From: Haemophilus parainfluenzae
GTDB taxonomy: Bacteria > Pseudomonadota > Gammaproteobacteria > Enterobacterales > Pasteurellaceae
Assembly: GCF_014931275.1 (NCBI RefSeq)
Contig: NZ_CP063110.1
Coordinates: 561,001-625,000, forward strand
Reading direction: 5' to 3'
DNA length: 64,000 nt
Shown here: one piece after another, positions 52,403 through 62,843 of the stretch
Layout of the letters: each line of letters starts with the position of its first letter
Numbering within the stretch: position 1 is the stretch's first letter
Notes under the pieces: generated by a model
Told to the model about the DNA's origin: nothing
Seen by the model: only the letters and a program-made list of their open reading frames with translations
Databases searched by the model: none
Made by a program: the position numbers and the translations under genes

Positions 52403-52436
52403 AAGTACGCATAGTAATGTGCGTACTTCTTTTTTG
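52403..52436 (+). terminator. Terminator or attenuator hairpin before the ABC exporter
   Basis: AAGTACGCA-TAGTAATG-TGCGTACTT is a perfect 9-bp stem followed by C and six T, ending 19 bases before the start codon. A TATAAT at 52327-52332 lies upstream, so a leader transcript could start near 52339 and meet this hairpin before the gene. Confidence 0.75.
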
Positions 52437-52454
52437 TTTTTAGGAGCAATCATT

Positions 52455-54200
52455 ATGATGATAGATAAACGCCTAATTAACACGGTGGCCGACAGTAAAA
52501 AATGGATTGGTATCACGGTGTTATGGAACTGGGTGGCGTTAATTGGTGGGATTATTAGTGCCGTCGTGTTTTCTTATATTTTACAGGCGGCTTATTTTAA
52601 TGAATTGGGTCCACTAAGTGCGGTCATTTTGGGCATCGTTTTAATTGCTGCTTTGGCGTTGCGTGCCTTTGCGGGTAAAAAATCGGTGCAGTCTTCTTAT
52701 TTTGCGAGTACGAAAGTAAAACATGAACTGCGTAGCCTCATCTATCGCAAATTAGCCTCAATGCCACTTAACCAAGTGAATCAACAATCTACGTCAAATA
52801 TTATCCAAGTGGCTTCAGAAGGTGTGGAGCAGCTTGAAATCTACTTTGGGCGTTATTTGCCTCAGCTTTTTTATAGCTTGCTTGCTCCGCTCACACTCTT
52901 TGCTTTCCTGATCTTTTTCAGTTTTAAAACAGCGGTAATTTTGTTGATTTGCGTGCCGTTGATCCCGATGTCGATTATTGCGGTGAATAAAATTGCGAAA
53001 AAACTCCTGGCAAAATATTGGTCCATTTATGTGGGATTAGGCAGCAGTTTCTTGGATAACCTACAAGGTTTAATCACGCTGAAAATCTACCAAGATGATG
53101 CTTATAAAGCGAAAGCAATGGATGAGGAAGCAGAACATTTCCGCAAAATTACCATGAAAGTGCTTACCATGCAGCTTAACTCGGTATCGCTGATGGATTT
53201 ACTTGCTTACGGTGGGGCAGCAATCGGGATTTTAACGGCGTTGTTGCAATTCCAAGCCGATCAATTAACCGTATTAGGCGTCATTTTATTTATTCTACTT
53301 TCTTCTGAATTCTTTATTCCGCTTCGTTTATTGGGTTCTTTCTTCCATGTAGCGATGAATGGTAAAGCGGCATCAGATAAGATATTCACATTGTTAGATA
53401 CGCCAGTTGAAACTCAAACACAAGCGGTCGATTTTGCAGCGAAAAATGCTATTCAAGTGGATATTCAAAATCTATATTTTGCTTATAGCGAAGAGAAGCC
53501 TGCGATTGTTGGCTTAGATTTAAGCATCTTACCAAATCAGCTTACGGTATTTGTGGGTAAAAGTGGTTGTGGTAAATCCACTTTGGTTTCATTGCTAATG
53601 GGCTTTAATAAGGCGCAACAAGGCAAAATTCTATTCAACGGCCAAGAAATTCAAGAGATTGATCGTCATTCGTTTTACGAAAAAGTCTCTTTGGTGAGCC
53701 ATAGCAGTTATGTGTTTAAAGGTACGCTACGTGAAAACATGAAGATGGCGAAAATTGATGCCACAGATGAGCAAATTTATGCGTGTTTAGAGCAAGTCAA
53801 TCTGGCGCAATTCGTTCGAGATAATGGTGGATTAGATATGCAACTATTAAGCCGTGGCGCGAATTTATCCGGCGGTCAAATTCAACGTTTAGCCTTAGCA
53901 CGCGCGTTATTACACAATGCGGCGCTTTATATTTTTGATGAAGCGACCAGTAACATTGACGTGGAAAGCGAAGAAATTATTTTGCAGTTCATTCAGCAAT
54001 TTAAACAACAAAAAACCATTGTGATGATTTCCCATCGCTTGGCGAATGCCGTGAATGCCGACTGTATTAATGTGCTTGAGCAAGGCAAATTGATTGAGCA
54101 AGGCACACATAAAGACCTCATGGAAAAACAAGGTGCGTATGCTGAAATGTTCCAACAACAAAAAGATTTAGAACAAATTAGAGAGGTGGCAAATGCGTAA
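52455..54200 (+). CDS. ABC exporter, membrane and ATPase subunit 1 (CydD-like)
   Basis: 581 residues with about six membrane segments (about 20-300) and a C-terminal ATPase with Walker A GKSGCGKSTL, signature LSGGQIQ and Walker B ALYIFDEAT. The start at 52455 has AGGAG 8 bases upstream. It overlaps the next gene by 8 bases, forming a heterodimer. CydDC proteins export cysteine and glutathione to the periplasm, needed for cytochrome bd; overall similarity puts this pair in the CydDC-like group, but substrate is not proven. Confidence 0.8.
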   Translation: MMIDKRLINTVADSKKWIGITVLWNWVALIGGIISAVVFSYILQAAYFNELGPLSAVILGIVLIAALALRAFAGKKSVQSSYFASTKVKHELRSLIYRKLASMPLNQVNQQSTSNIIQVASEGVEQLEIYFGRYLPQLFYSLLAPLTLFAFLIFFSFKTAVILLICVPLIPMSIIAVNKIAKKLLAKYWSIYVGLGSSFLDNLQGLITLKIYQDDAYKAKAMDEEAEHFRKITMKVLTMQLNSVSLMDLLAYGGAAIGILTALLQFQADQLTVLGVILFILLSSEFFIPLRLLGSFFHVAMNGKAASDKIFTLLDTPVETQTQAVDFAAKNAIQVDIQNLYFAYSEEKPAIVGLDLSILPNQLTVFVGKSGCGKSTLVSLLMGFNKAQQGKILFNGQEIQEIDRHSFYEKVSLVSHSSYVFKGTLRENMKMAKIDATDEQIYACLEQVNLAQFVRDNGGLDMQLLSRGANLSGGQIQRLALARALLHNAALYIFDEATSNIDVESEEIILQFIQQFKQQKTIVMISHRLANAVNADCINVLEQGKLIEQGTHKDLMEKQGAYAEMFQQQKDLEQIREVANA

Positions 54201-55851
54201 AAATGGTTTTGTTGTGATGGGGCATTTGTTGAAATTAGTGACCCCACTGGCGCACATTATGGCGTTTACCATCACCATGGGAACGCTCGGTTTCCTGGCT
54301 GCCATCTTTATTATGGTGCTTGGGGCGATGGGTTTAGTAAATTTATTAAACTTTGACACCCATTTAAGTTTTTCTGGCATTTTGACCGCACTTATTGTAT
54401 TGGCGGTGGCTCGTGGCGCATTGCGTTATTTAGAGCAAATGTCTGGGCATTATATCGCCTTTAAATTATTGGCATTATTGCGTGACAAAGTGTTTTATTC
54501 TTTGCGCCGCTTAGCTTTTGTGAAGTTGCAAGACAAACAAGCGGGGCAATTAGTGTCATTAGTCACCAATGATATTGAATTGCTCGAAGTGTTCTATGCG
54601 CACACTATTGCACCGATTATGATTGCATTCTTTACTTCTGCGATTTTATTGTTGGTCTTTGCTCATCTTTCAGGCTGGTTTGTGGTTGTGGCATTAGCTG
54701 CTTATTTAACGGTAGGTGTGATTCTACCCATTATTACCACCAAATTGGCGCGTGAAGATGGCAGACGCTATCGTGAATTAGTAGGCGAAATGAATGATTT
54801 CTTCCTCGACAGTGTGCGAGGTATGAAAGAAATTCAGCTGTTCGGTTATGCGAAACAACGGTTAGATGAAATTCAACAACGCAGTCAAAAAATTGATACA
54901 GCTTTCGAACGCATTAAAGACCAAGAAGCCAAAGTGCGCGTTTACACTGAAGTGGCAGTATCAGCGTTTAACATCATTATGTTATTCACCGGCTTAATTT
55001 TGTTTAGTCTAGATAAGATTGATTTTTCTGCCTTTTTAATCGGCGTGATTTTATTGATGTCGAGCTATGGCCCGGTTATTACGTTAAGTAACCTTTCAAG
55101 CAACTTGTTACAAACCTTAGCTTCAGGTGAGCGTGTATTGAGCTTGCTAGCAGAAGAACCAGAATTAAAAGACGTAGAAAGTGCGGTCGATCTGAGTAAT
55201 GTTTCTCGCATTGATGTAGAGAACGTCAACTTTGCTTACGGTGAAGAACAAATTTTATCGGATGTCAGCTTGTCTGTGAAAAAAGGTGAAATCTTAGGGA
55301 TTCACGGCAGAAGTGGCAGTGGTAAAAGTACCCTGTTAAAACTACTAATGCGTTTTTACGATCCTAAATCAGGTAGCATTAAAATTAACGGTGAAACCTT
55401 ACCGAACATCAACACCCGTAGTTTACGTGACAATATGGCGTATATTACTCAGCAAACCTATATTTTCAATGAAACCATTGAAGAAAATATTCGCCTTGCT
55501 CGCCGTGATGCAACGTTAGAAGAAATTATGGAAGCCGCGAAGAAAGCGTCAATTCATGATTTCATTTTAAGCTTGCCAGAAGGTTATCAAACGAAAATGA
55601 CGGAATTGGGCGGCAACCTCTCTGATGGTGAAAAACAACGTATTGGAATTGCTCGTGCATTCTTGCACAATGCACCGATTATTTTACTTGATGAACCGAC
55701 CAGCAATTTGGACAGCTTAAACGAAGCGATGATTTTGAAATCATTGTTGAATGTGAAGGCAGAAAAATTGATTATTCTCGTGAGTCATCGCCAATCTACC
55801 ATGGCTATTTGTGATCAGGTGATTGGCATTGAGAATGGAAGAATGTCGTAA
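54193..55851 (+). CDS. ABC exporter, membrane and ATPase subunit 2 (CydC-like)
   Basis: 552 residues: six membrane segments, a CydC-like block RGALRYLEQMSGHYIAFKLL (about 72-91), then an ATPase with Walker A GRSGSGKST, Walker B IILLDEPTSN and signature LSDGEKQR, where LSGGQ is normal in partner 1. ATG overlaps the end of the first subunit. The substrate is as uncertain as for its partner. Confidence 0.8.
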   Translation: MRKNGFVVMGHLLKLVTPLAHIMAFTITMGTLGFLAAIFIMVLGAMGLVNLLNFDTHLSFSGILTALIVLAVARGALRYLEQMSGHYIAFKLLALLRDKVFYSLRRLAFVKLQDKQAGQLVSLVTNDIELLEVFYAHTIAPIMIAFFTSAILLLVFAHLSGWFVVVALAAYLTVGVILPIITTKLAREDGRRYRELVGEMNDFFLDSVRGMKEIQLFGYAKQRLDEIQQRSQKIDTAFERIKDQEAKVRVYTEVAVSAFNIIMLFTGLILFSLDKIDFSAFLIGVILLMSSYGPVITLSNLSSNLLQTLASGERVLSLLAEEPELKDVESAVDLSNVSRIDVENVNFAYGEEQILSDVSLSVKKGEILGIHGRSGSGKSTLLKLLMRFYDPKSGSIKINGETLPNINTRSLRDNMAYITQQTYIFNETIEENIRLARRDATLEEIMEAAKKASIHDFILSLPEGYQTKMTELGGNLSDGEKQRIGIARAFLHNAPIILLDEPTSNLDSLNEAMILKSLLNVKAEKLIILVSHRQSTMAICDQVIGIENGRMS

Positions 55852-55860
55852 GGCAGTGAG

Positions 55861-55892
55861 AAAAAGAGCGGTCAAATTGACCGCTCTTTTTT
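55861..55892 (+). terminator. Bidirectional terminator between ABC exporter and coaA
   Basis: AAAAAGAGCGGTCAA and TTGACCGCTCTTTTT form a nearly perfect stem with T run. It uses GAGCGGTCA, a one-base variant of the uptake signal. Confidence 0.85.
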
Positions 55893-56826
55893 ATTTTCTT
55901 AATTTCACTAACTCAACTTCGTGATTTTCACCTTTTCTAAGAATCAGATTAGCACGTTCACGAGTCGGCAGAATGTTTTGTTTTAAATTCAATCCGTTAA
56001 TGTTATCCCAAATGTTACTGGCTGTTTCAATGGCTTCTTGCTCAGAGAGATTGGCGTAATGTTTAAAATAGGAATCCGGATTAGTGAAAGCACTTTGACG
56101 GAATTTTAAGAATCGTTTGATGTACCATTCTTTGAGTAAGTTCTCGTCAGCATCAACATAAATAGAAAAGTCCACAAAATCAGACACGAAGGTTTGATTG
56201 GCTTTGTTTGAACCTGTTTGAAGAACATTTAGTCCTTCTAAAATTAAAATATCCGGTTGGTCGACAATATCAAATTTATCAGGAACAATATCGTAAGTCA
56301 GATGAGAATAAATAGGTGATTTTACAGAAGGCTTGCCTGATTTGATATCAGCCAAAAAACGAATTAATTTGGCCGTATCATAAGAAATAGGAAAGCCTTT
56401 TTTCTGTAGCAAATCATCTTTTTTAAGTTTCTCTAATGGATAAAGAAAACCATCAGTAGTAATTAGATCAACTTTTCGTTCGGTAGGCCAGTGGGTCAGC
56501 AAAGATTGCAAAATACGTGCCGATGTACTTTTCCCAACAGCAACGCTACCTGCGATACTAATGATGTAAGGGACTTTAGGGCTTTGTCCACCAAGAAAAC
56601 GATTTAAAACCGTTTGGCGACGAAGGTTTTCATCAATATAGTAGTTGATGAGACGTGCAAGTGGCAGGTAAATGGTGCTCACTTCATCGAGAGAAAGCTC
56701 TTCATTAAAACCTAAAAGCGGTTTGAGATCTTGCTCCGTTAATTTTAGCGGAACAGATTTTCTTAATTCGGCCCATTGCTGACGGCTAAAGTTCAGAAAG
56801 GGCGTTAGTTGTTCGGTAATTTCCAC
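55891..56826 (-). CDS. coaA: Pantothenate kinase (type I)
   Basis: It phosphorylates pantothenate, the first committed step of coenzyme A synthesis. 311 residues with the P-loop [14 protein letters not shown] (about 92-105), [11 protein letters not shown] and the C-terminal block [20 protein letters not shown]. It lies upstream and divergent from the tRNA-tuf cluster, as in H. influenzae. Confidence 0.96.
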   Translation of the reverse strand: MEITEQLTPFLNFSRQQWAELRKSVPLKLTEQDLKPLLGFNEELSLDEVSTIYLPLARLINYYIDENLRRQTVLNRFLGGQSPKVPYIISIAGSVAVGKSTSARILQSLLTHWPTERKVDLITTDGFLYPLEKLKKDDLLQKKGFPISYDTAKLIRFLADIKSGKPSVKSPIYSHLTYDIVPDKFDIVDQPDILILEGLNVLQTGSNKANQTFVSDFVDFSIYVDADENLLKEWYIKRFLKFRQSAFTNPDSYFKHYANLSEQEAIETASNIWDNINGLNLKQNILPTRERANLILRKGENHEVELVKLRK

Positions 56827-56989
56827 GGTGCTTTATATCTAGAGTGAAAAAATTGGACAAAATATACCCTATAAATGAGTTGTGATCATCGTTTTTTATT
56901 AAAAGTGATGAGTTTTAAAGCAAGAATGTGGCTTTTTGCTTGTAAATTAGACGAATAGTTAAAAAAAACGCATTTTTCATAAAAAAAAC

Positions 56990-57017
56990 TTGTCAGGCAT
57001 AAAATTTTCCATATAAT
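56990..57017 (+). promoter_or_regulatory. Promoter of the tRNA-tuf operon
   Basis: TTGTCA (56990-56995) and TATAAT (57012-57017) are spaced by 16 bases and followed by a G/C-rich stretch, typical of stable-RNA promoters. The first tRNA starts 22 bases downstream. Confidence 0.85.
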
Positions 57018-57039
57018 ACGCCTCACTTGCTTACAACAC

Positions 57040-57115
<76 letters not shown>

Positions 57116-57145
57116 TCCTTTAGTAAACAAGTATTCATTTAGCGT

Positions 57146-57230
57146 GGAGGGGTTCCCGAGCGGCCAAAGGGGGCAGACTGTAAATCTGTTGGCTCAGCCT
57201 TCGAAGGTTCGAATCCTTCTCCCTCCACCA
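57146..57230 (+). tRNA. tRNA-Tyr (anticodon GTA)
   Basis: 85 bases with a long variable arm, acceptor GGAGGGG/TCCCTCC, anticodon loop CTGTAAA and encoded CCA. A class II tRNA with the typical Tyr arm. Confidence 0.97.
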
Positions 57231-57271
57231 TTTTCTAAATGAATTCTGATGGGACAGATGAATTTAGGACT

Positions 57272-57346
<75 letters not shown>

Positions 57347-57349
57347 AAC

Positions 57350-57425
57350 GCTGATATAGCTCAGTTGGTAGAGCGCACCCTTGGTAAGGGTGAGGTCGGC
57401 GGTTCAAATCCGCCTATCAGCACCA
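57350..57425 (+). tRNA. tRNA-Thr (anticodon GGT)
   Basis: 76 bases, acceptor GCTGATA/TATCAGC, anticodon loop TTGGTAA, encoded CCA. It is separated from the Gly tRNA by 3 bases, so both come from one processed transcript with tuf. Confidence 0.97.
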
Positions 57426-57529
57426 GCCTTCCAAATTCCTCTTTCCTTTATTAAATAGTAATGATTTTATTGGTTAATGTGGTTTAATTTACCCATCGAT
57501 AACCGTGTCTATTTAGAGGGACTCTTTAA

Positions 57530-58714
<1,185 letters not shown>

Positions 58715-58746
58715 TTGATGTATTAACTGTAACAAGTTAGATAAAG

Positions 58747-58775
58747 AAGGCGTATCGAAAGATGCGCCTTTTTGT
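58747..58775 (+). terminator. Intrinsic terminator after tuf
   Basis: AAGGCGTATC-GAAA-GATGCGCCTT forms a 10-bp stem with one wobble pair and a GAAA loop, followed by TTTTTG. Confidence 0.85.
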
Positions 58776-58871
58776 TTTTTATCAATGAATGTTGTTTTTA
58801 TGATAGAAAGTGCAGTCAAAAATTGTGTTGTTTTGGTATGATACAGACTCATTTTTTATACAGGTGGTTTT

Positions 58872-59690
58872 ATGCAGCAACTTCCATTTAAAGCCGTTGT
58901 TTCTGATCTTGACGGTACATTACTCAATGCTAATCATGTAATTGGTGATTTTACAATTGAGATATTAAATAAATTAGAACAAAAAGGTGTTGATATTATT
59001 TTAGCGACAGGCCGTAATCACACGGATGTTTCTTCTATTTTAGGGAAGATTGGAGCGGAGCATGCTGTAATGATCACTTCCAATGGCGCGAGAGTACGCG
59101 ACCTAAAAGGTAATCTTATTTATAGTAATAGTCTTCCAGAAGAAATCGTGCTTGAGTTGTATAAAATCCCTTTTGATAGTACCAAGATTTGTATCAATAC
59201 TTATCAAGATGATGGTTGGTTTATCAATATAGATGTGCCTGAATTAGCAAAATATCACAAGGATTCAGGTTTCATGTATGAGGTGGTTGATTTCACAAAA
59301 CATCACGGAAGAGGAACTGAAAAAGTATTTTTTATTGCTCGTGACCCGGAAGATCTTGTAGAACTGGAAGATTATCTTAGAGCACATTTTGGTGATAAAG
59401 CTACGATTGTTTATTCCGCTGTGACTTGCTTAGAGGTCATGAACAAAAATGTATCTAAAGGTGATGCACTAGCTCATCTATTAGAAAATAGAAATTATGG
59501 ATTAAAAGATTGTATTGCTTTTGGTGATGGTCAGAATGATGTTGAAATGCTTTCTTTGGCTGGTAAAGGTTATGTAATGGCAAATGCTGATCCTCGTCTA
59601 AAAGAAGCTTGCCCTGAATTGGAAGAGATTGGGTTCAATAAAGATGAAGCAGTAGCTAAGCATTTGGCGGAGCTTTTTGGTATCAAATAA
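58872..59690 (+). CDS. Cof-type HAD phosphatase
   Basis: 272 residues with the HAD nucleophile DLDGT (about 12-16), the T motif LATGRNH (about 46-52), a Cof-type cap domain and the acidic loop FGDGQNDVEML (about 216-226). Relatives (YidA, YigL) dephosphorylate sugar phosphates or cofactors; the substrate here is unknown. Stop and the crcB ATG are adjacent (TAAATG), so they are coupled. Confidence 0.9.
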   Translation: MQQLPFKAVVSDLDGTLLNANHVIGDFTIEILNKLEQKGVDIILATGRNHTDVSSILGKIGAEHAVMITSNGARVRDLKGNLIYSNSLPEEIVLELYKIPFDSTKICINTYQDDGWFINIDVPELAKYHKDSGFMYEVVDFTKHHGRGTEKVFFIARDPEDLVELEDYLRAHFGDKATIVYSAVTCLEVMNKNVSKGDALAHLLENRNYGLKDCIAFGDGQNDVEMLSLAGKGYVMANADPRLKEACPELEEIGFNKDEAVAKHLAELFGIK

Positions 59691-60086
59691 ATGTTTCAGT
59701 CAATCATTCTTGTGAGCACAGGTGCAGCTATCGGTGCATCCCTACGATGGGGATTGGGTCTTTGGTTGAATTCACTATTTAGCACACTTGCATTTGGTAC
59801 ACTTGTGGCGAACTTTATTGGCTGTTTTTTGATGGGTATTTTAGTGGCAGCTTTTTGGTTATTTCCTCAATTTAGCCCTGAATGGCGATTATTCTTAGTA
59901 ACTGGATTTCTTGGTGCTCTCACCACCTTTTCTTCTTTTTCAGGCGAAGTAATAGAACTCTTTTTTAAAGAAGAGTGGGTAAATGGATTGTTCGTTTTAG
60001 TGAGCCATTTAGTTGGTTGTTTAATTTTTACAGTATTAGGGATTTATTTCTTTAGGCTCATCAGTCTTCTATTCCATTTCCGATAA
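59691..60086 (+). CDS. crcB: Fluoride channel CrcB/FluC
   Basis: A 131-residue four-helix membrane protein that exports fluoride. Motifs [13 protein letters not shown] (about 11-23), NFIGCFLMG (about 41-49) and TTFSSFSGE (about 77-85) contain the pore Phe and Asn residues. It is translated directly after the HAD gene. Its 3' end overlaps the convergent recX by 26 bases. No fluoride riboswitch was recognised upstream. Confidence 0.93.
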   Translation: MFQSIILVSTGAAIGASLRWGLGLWLNSLFSTLAFGTLVANFIGCFLMGILVAAFWLFPQFSPEWRLFLVTGFLGALTTFSSFSGEVIELFFKEEWVNGLFVLVSHLVGCLIFTVLGIYFFRLISLLFHFR

Positions 60087-60513
60087 AATTGCTAAATTCT
60101 TCAGAATAAAATCCATGAGAGAGCATATACTGCCAAATTTTTTGTTTGCTTTTGATTGGTTGAGGTTCTGCATAATTAGGAAACTTTTTGTGTAGAACCT
60201 TTTCTGCTATTTCAATCCAATTAATTTCACTGTCTGCAAGAACTTCATTGATTACGTCTGAAGATACACCTTTTAGTTGACGTAATTCTTGTTTGATACG
60301 ATTTGCACCATACCCACGTTGCGAACGTGCGTGTAAATAATTTTCAGCAAATCGCTTATCATTTTGCCAGTTTTTTTTCTGACAGTAAGCAATCGTTTCA
60401 TCGATCTCATCTTCTGTAAATGCTTTTTCCTGCATTTTATTGCGTAGTTCAAATTCGCTATATTCACGTCGAGCAAGTAAATTAACGACATAGCTCAAAG
60501 CAAGAGAAGACAT
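60061..60513 (-). CDS. recX: Regulatory protein RecX
   Basis: 150 residues built from helical repeats; it modulates RecA filaments. The start [20 protein letters not shown] at 60513 follows AAAGGAAT; a longer start reaches into the terminator between recA and recX. It is directly downstream of recA in the same direction. Confidence 0.93.
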   Translation of the reverse strand: MSSLALSYVVNLLARREYSEFELRNKMQEKAFTEDEIDETIAYCQKKNWQNDKRFAENYLHARSQRGYGANRIKQELRQLKGVSSDVINEVLADSEINWIEIAEKVLHKKFPNYAEPQPIKSKQKIWQYMLSHGFYSEEFSNFIGNGIED

Positions 60514-60547
60514 AGAAATTCCTTTTAGGTGAAATATGGTTGAAATG

Positions 60548-60577
60548 AAAAGTGCGGTCAATTTTGACCGCACTTTT
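60548..60577 (-). terminator. Inverted uptake-sequence hairpin between recA and recX
   Basis: AAAAGTGCGGTCAA and TTGACCGCACTTTT form a 14-bp stem with a 2-base loop. It would attenuate transcription from recA into recX, as known for this gene pair in other bacteria. Confidence 0.8.
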
Positions 60578-60582
60578 AGTGA

Positions 60583-61638
60583 TTAGAAATCGCTTTCTGC
60601 GTCATCATTAGATTGTTCAATATCAGCCATTAATGCTTGTTCTGGGTTAGCGACTAATTCAGCACGAAGCTTCGCTTCAAGTTCATCTGATTTCGCAGGA
60701 TTTTCATGTAACCATTTCATCGCATTGGCTTTACCTTGACCAATTTTTTCACCGTTATACGCATACCACGCACCGGATTTTTCAACAAGTTTGTGTTTAA
60801 CACCAAGTTCAATTAATTCGCCTGCTTTAGAGATACCTTCTCCGTAAAGAATTTGGAAATCAACTTGGCGGAAAGGTGCGGCTAATTTGTTTTTGACTAC
60901 TTTAACACGAGTTTCATTACCAATGACTTCATCTCCATCTTTAACTGAACCAGTACGACGGATATCTAAACGCACCGAAGAATAGAATTTTAGTGCGTTA
61001 CCACCAGTTGTGGTTTCTGGGTTACCAAACATGACACCAATTTTCATACGAATTTGGTTAATGAAGATAACGAGACAGTTTGCATTTTTGATTTGACCAG
61101 TTAATTTACGTAGTGCTTGAGACATTAAACGCGCTTGTAAACCCATGTGTGAATCACCCATTTCGCCTTCAATTTCAGCTTTCGGGGTAAGTGCAGCAAC
61201 CGAGTCCACGATGACGACATCTACAGCACCAGAACGTACTAATGCATCACAAATTTCAAGTGCTTGTTCACCGTTGTCTGGCTGGGAGACTAAGAGCTCT
61301 TTAACATCAACGCCAAGTTTTGCTGCATAAATAGGATCAAGTGCATGTTCCGCATCGATAAACGCACAGGTTTTACCTACTTTTTGTGCTTGAGCGATAA
61401 CAGATAAAGTTAAAGTTGTTTTACCAGAAGATTCAGGTCCAAAAATTTCAACAATACGACCCATTGGTAAACCACCAATACCAAGGGCAACATCAAGACC
61501 TAAAGAACCCGTTGAAACAGATTCTACATCAAGGGCTTGAGTATCGCCCAATTTCATAATTGAGCCTTTACCGAATTGCTTTTCAATTTGACCAAGTGCT
61601 GCTGCGAGTGCTTTTTGCTTTTCTTCTTGAGTTGCCAT
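60583..61638 (-). CDS. recA: Recombinase RecA
   Basis: It catalyses strand exchange and triggers LexA cleavage. 351 residues with Walker [10 protein letters not shown] (about 66-74), Walker [10 protein letters not shown], the L1/L2 DNA loops ([20 protein letters not shown] region) and an acidic C-terminus. A clear SOS box lies upstream. Confidence 0.99.
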   Translation of the reverse strand: MATQEEKQKALAAALGQIEKQFGKGSIMKLGDTQALDVESVSTGSLGLDVALGIGGLPMGRIVEIFGPESSGKTTLTLSVIAQAQKVGKTCAFIDAEHALDPIYAAKLGVDVKELLVSQPDNGEQALEICDALVRSGAVDVVIVDSVAALTPKAEIEGEMGDSHMGLQARLMSQALRKLTGQIKNANCLVIFINQIRMKIGVMFGNPETTTGGNALKFYSSVRLDIRRTGSVKDGDEVIGNETRVKVVKNKLAAPFRQVDFQILYGEGISKAGELIELGVKHKLVEKSGAWYAYNGEKIGQGKANAMKWLHENPAKSDELEAKLRAELVANPEQALMADIEQSNDDAESDF

Positions 61639-61684
61639 ATAAAACCTTCTTGAATAGAGTTATCTAAATTTGGCTAAATTATAT

Positions 61685-61700
61685 CTGTATTGATGTACAG
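61685..61700 (-). promoter_or_regulatory. LexA (SOS) box of recA
   Basis: CTGTATTGATGTACAG is an exact CTGT-N8-ACAG palindrome with flanking TAT/TATC, ending 47 bases before the recA start. Confidence 0.9.
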
Positions 61701-61774
61701 TATCAAGAGAAAATTTTTTCCTCGATGAAAAAATGTGAACCAGATTCCAAACTTGAGAAATAGTTTATTTAAAA

Positions 61775-62617
61775 TCAACTTCTTAAGTATTTTTTTAGAT
61801 CTTGAATTTGTGCTGAGAGAATTTTTTCACCCAGTTCATATACAGTTCTTATTTTGGTTTCATCTCGTTCTAATCGACCTATATTGAGCGGTACATTTGG
61901 ACGGATTACAAAGATTTTATTTTGTTTTTCTAAACGAATGATTTCTTCTACTTGTTCATTATAAGTGCGGTAGCGATTTTCTAAGGTTTTAACTAAGTGT
62001 GGATATTTGCGATAAAAAAGTTTGAATAAAAAAGAAGAAGATTTTGTTTTACGGTAGTCGATAGGTTGGGTTAAAACAACGATGATTTTATCACAACCGA
62101 GCTCTTGTGCTTTTTCAAATGGAATACTATCAGCAATTCCACCGTCTAGATATTTTTGCCCATTGATTTCCACAAATTGCGAGACAAAAGGCATGGCCGA
62201 GGTTGCTCTGAAGTATTCCATTTCTTTGAAAACATTTTCGATTTTGAAATATTCAGCTTCACCATTCTCGATGTTTGTGGCGGCTAAATAGAAATCAATG
62301 TGAGATTTTTCAAATTCATTTTGATCAAAAGGGTCGAGATTAAAGGGGAGATCATAGAAAGCGAAGTCTTTATTGACAATGTTGCCTGTTGTAAAAAGGC
62401 TATGAAATCCCATGTACCGTTTATCTTTAAGATATTTTAGGTTATATCTCAACGCTCTTTCTTTTTGATTGGATGCATAATTTATGCCAAATAATGCCCC
62501 CGCAGAAACGCCAATAATTTTATCTATTTGAATGTTTTGTTCCATGAGTGCATCAAGAACGCCTGCTGTAAACATTCCTCTCATGCCGCCGCCTTCAAGA
62601 ACGAGTCCTACTGTCAT
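61775..62617 (-). CDS. Patatin-like phospholipase family protein
   Basis: 280 residues with oxyanion motif EGGGMRG (about 8-14), the serine elbow GVSAG (about 38-42) and the Asp of DGGIADS (about 157-163), so all catalytic elements are present. Resembles the YjjU type. A serine lipid hydrolase activity is inferred; substrate unknown. No signal peptide is seen, so it is probably cytosolic or membrane-associated. Confidence 0.85.
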   Translation of the reverse strand: MTVGLVLEGGGMRGMFTAGVLDALMEQNIQIDKIIGVSAGALFGINYASNQKERALRYNLKYLKDKRYMGFHSLFTTGNIVNKDFAFYDLPFNLDPFDQNEFEKSHIDFYLAATNIENGEAEYFKIENVFKEMEYFRATSAMPFVSQFVEINGQKYLDGGIADSIPFEKAQELGCDKIIVVLTQPIDYRKTKSSSFLFKLFYRKYPHLVKTLENRYRTYNEQVEEIIRLEKQNKIFVIRPNVPLNIGRLERDETKIRTVYELGEKILSAQIQDLKKYLRS

Positions 62618-62715
62618 TTTTACTCCTGAATTCTAAAAAATTCTAATGGTTAAATATTAAACTATAAGCTAGTTTTTTCTTATCTAGTTGTTTATCAATA
62701 AATAAATTTTGCATT

Positions 62716-62731
62716 TGCGATCTTTCTCACA
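62716..62731 (+). promoter_or_regulatory. CRP-S-like site upstream of tfoX
   Basis: TGCGA-TCTTTC-TCACA combines a competence-type CRP-S half-site (TGCGA) with a canonical CRP half-site (TCACA). CRP-S sites in Pasteurellaceae need both CRP and TfoX, so this could autoregulate tfoX. Confidence 0.6.
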
Positions 62732-62762
62732 AATTTGAAATTTTATATTCGTCACCTTTAAC

Positions 62763-62797
62763 TGGTTATGATATAACCATTTTTGAGAAGTACTTCT
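62763..62797 (+). promoter_or_regulatory. Two palindromes in the tfoX leader
   Basis: TGGTTAT-GAT-ATAACCA (62763-62779) and AGAAGTACTTCT (62786-62797) lie 47-81 bases before the tfoX start. In H. influenzae the sxy/tfoX mRNA leader folds to limit translation; these could be equivalent structures, or an operator. Confidence 0.4.
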
Positions 62798-62843
62798 TGG
62801 TATAGTCGTATGTGATTAACCTTAAGTAAGGAGGAGTTTTAAA

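Noticed and set aside
56827..57039. Additional gene between coaA and the tRNA cluster
   Set aside because: No ORF with a ribosome site was seen; the AT-rich stretch holds only the promoter of the tRNA operon.
58872..60086. Fluoride riboswitch ahead of the HAD-crcB pair
   Set aside because: The gap after the tuf terminator does not show the recognisable fluoride aptamer pattern.
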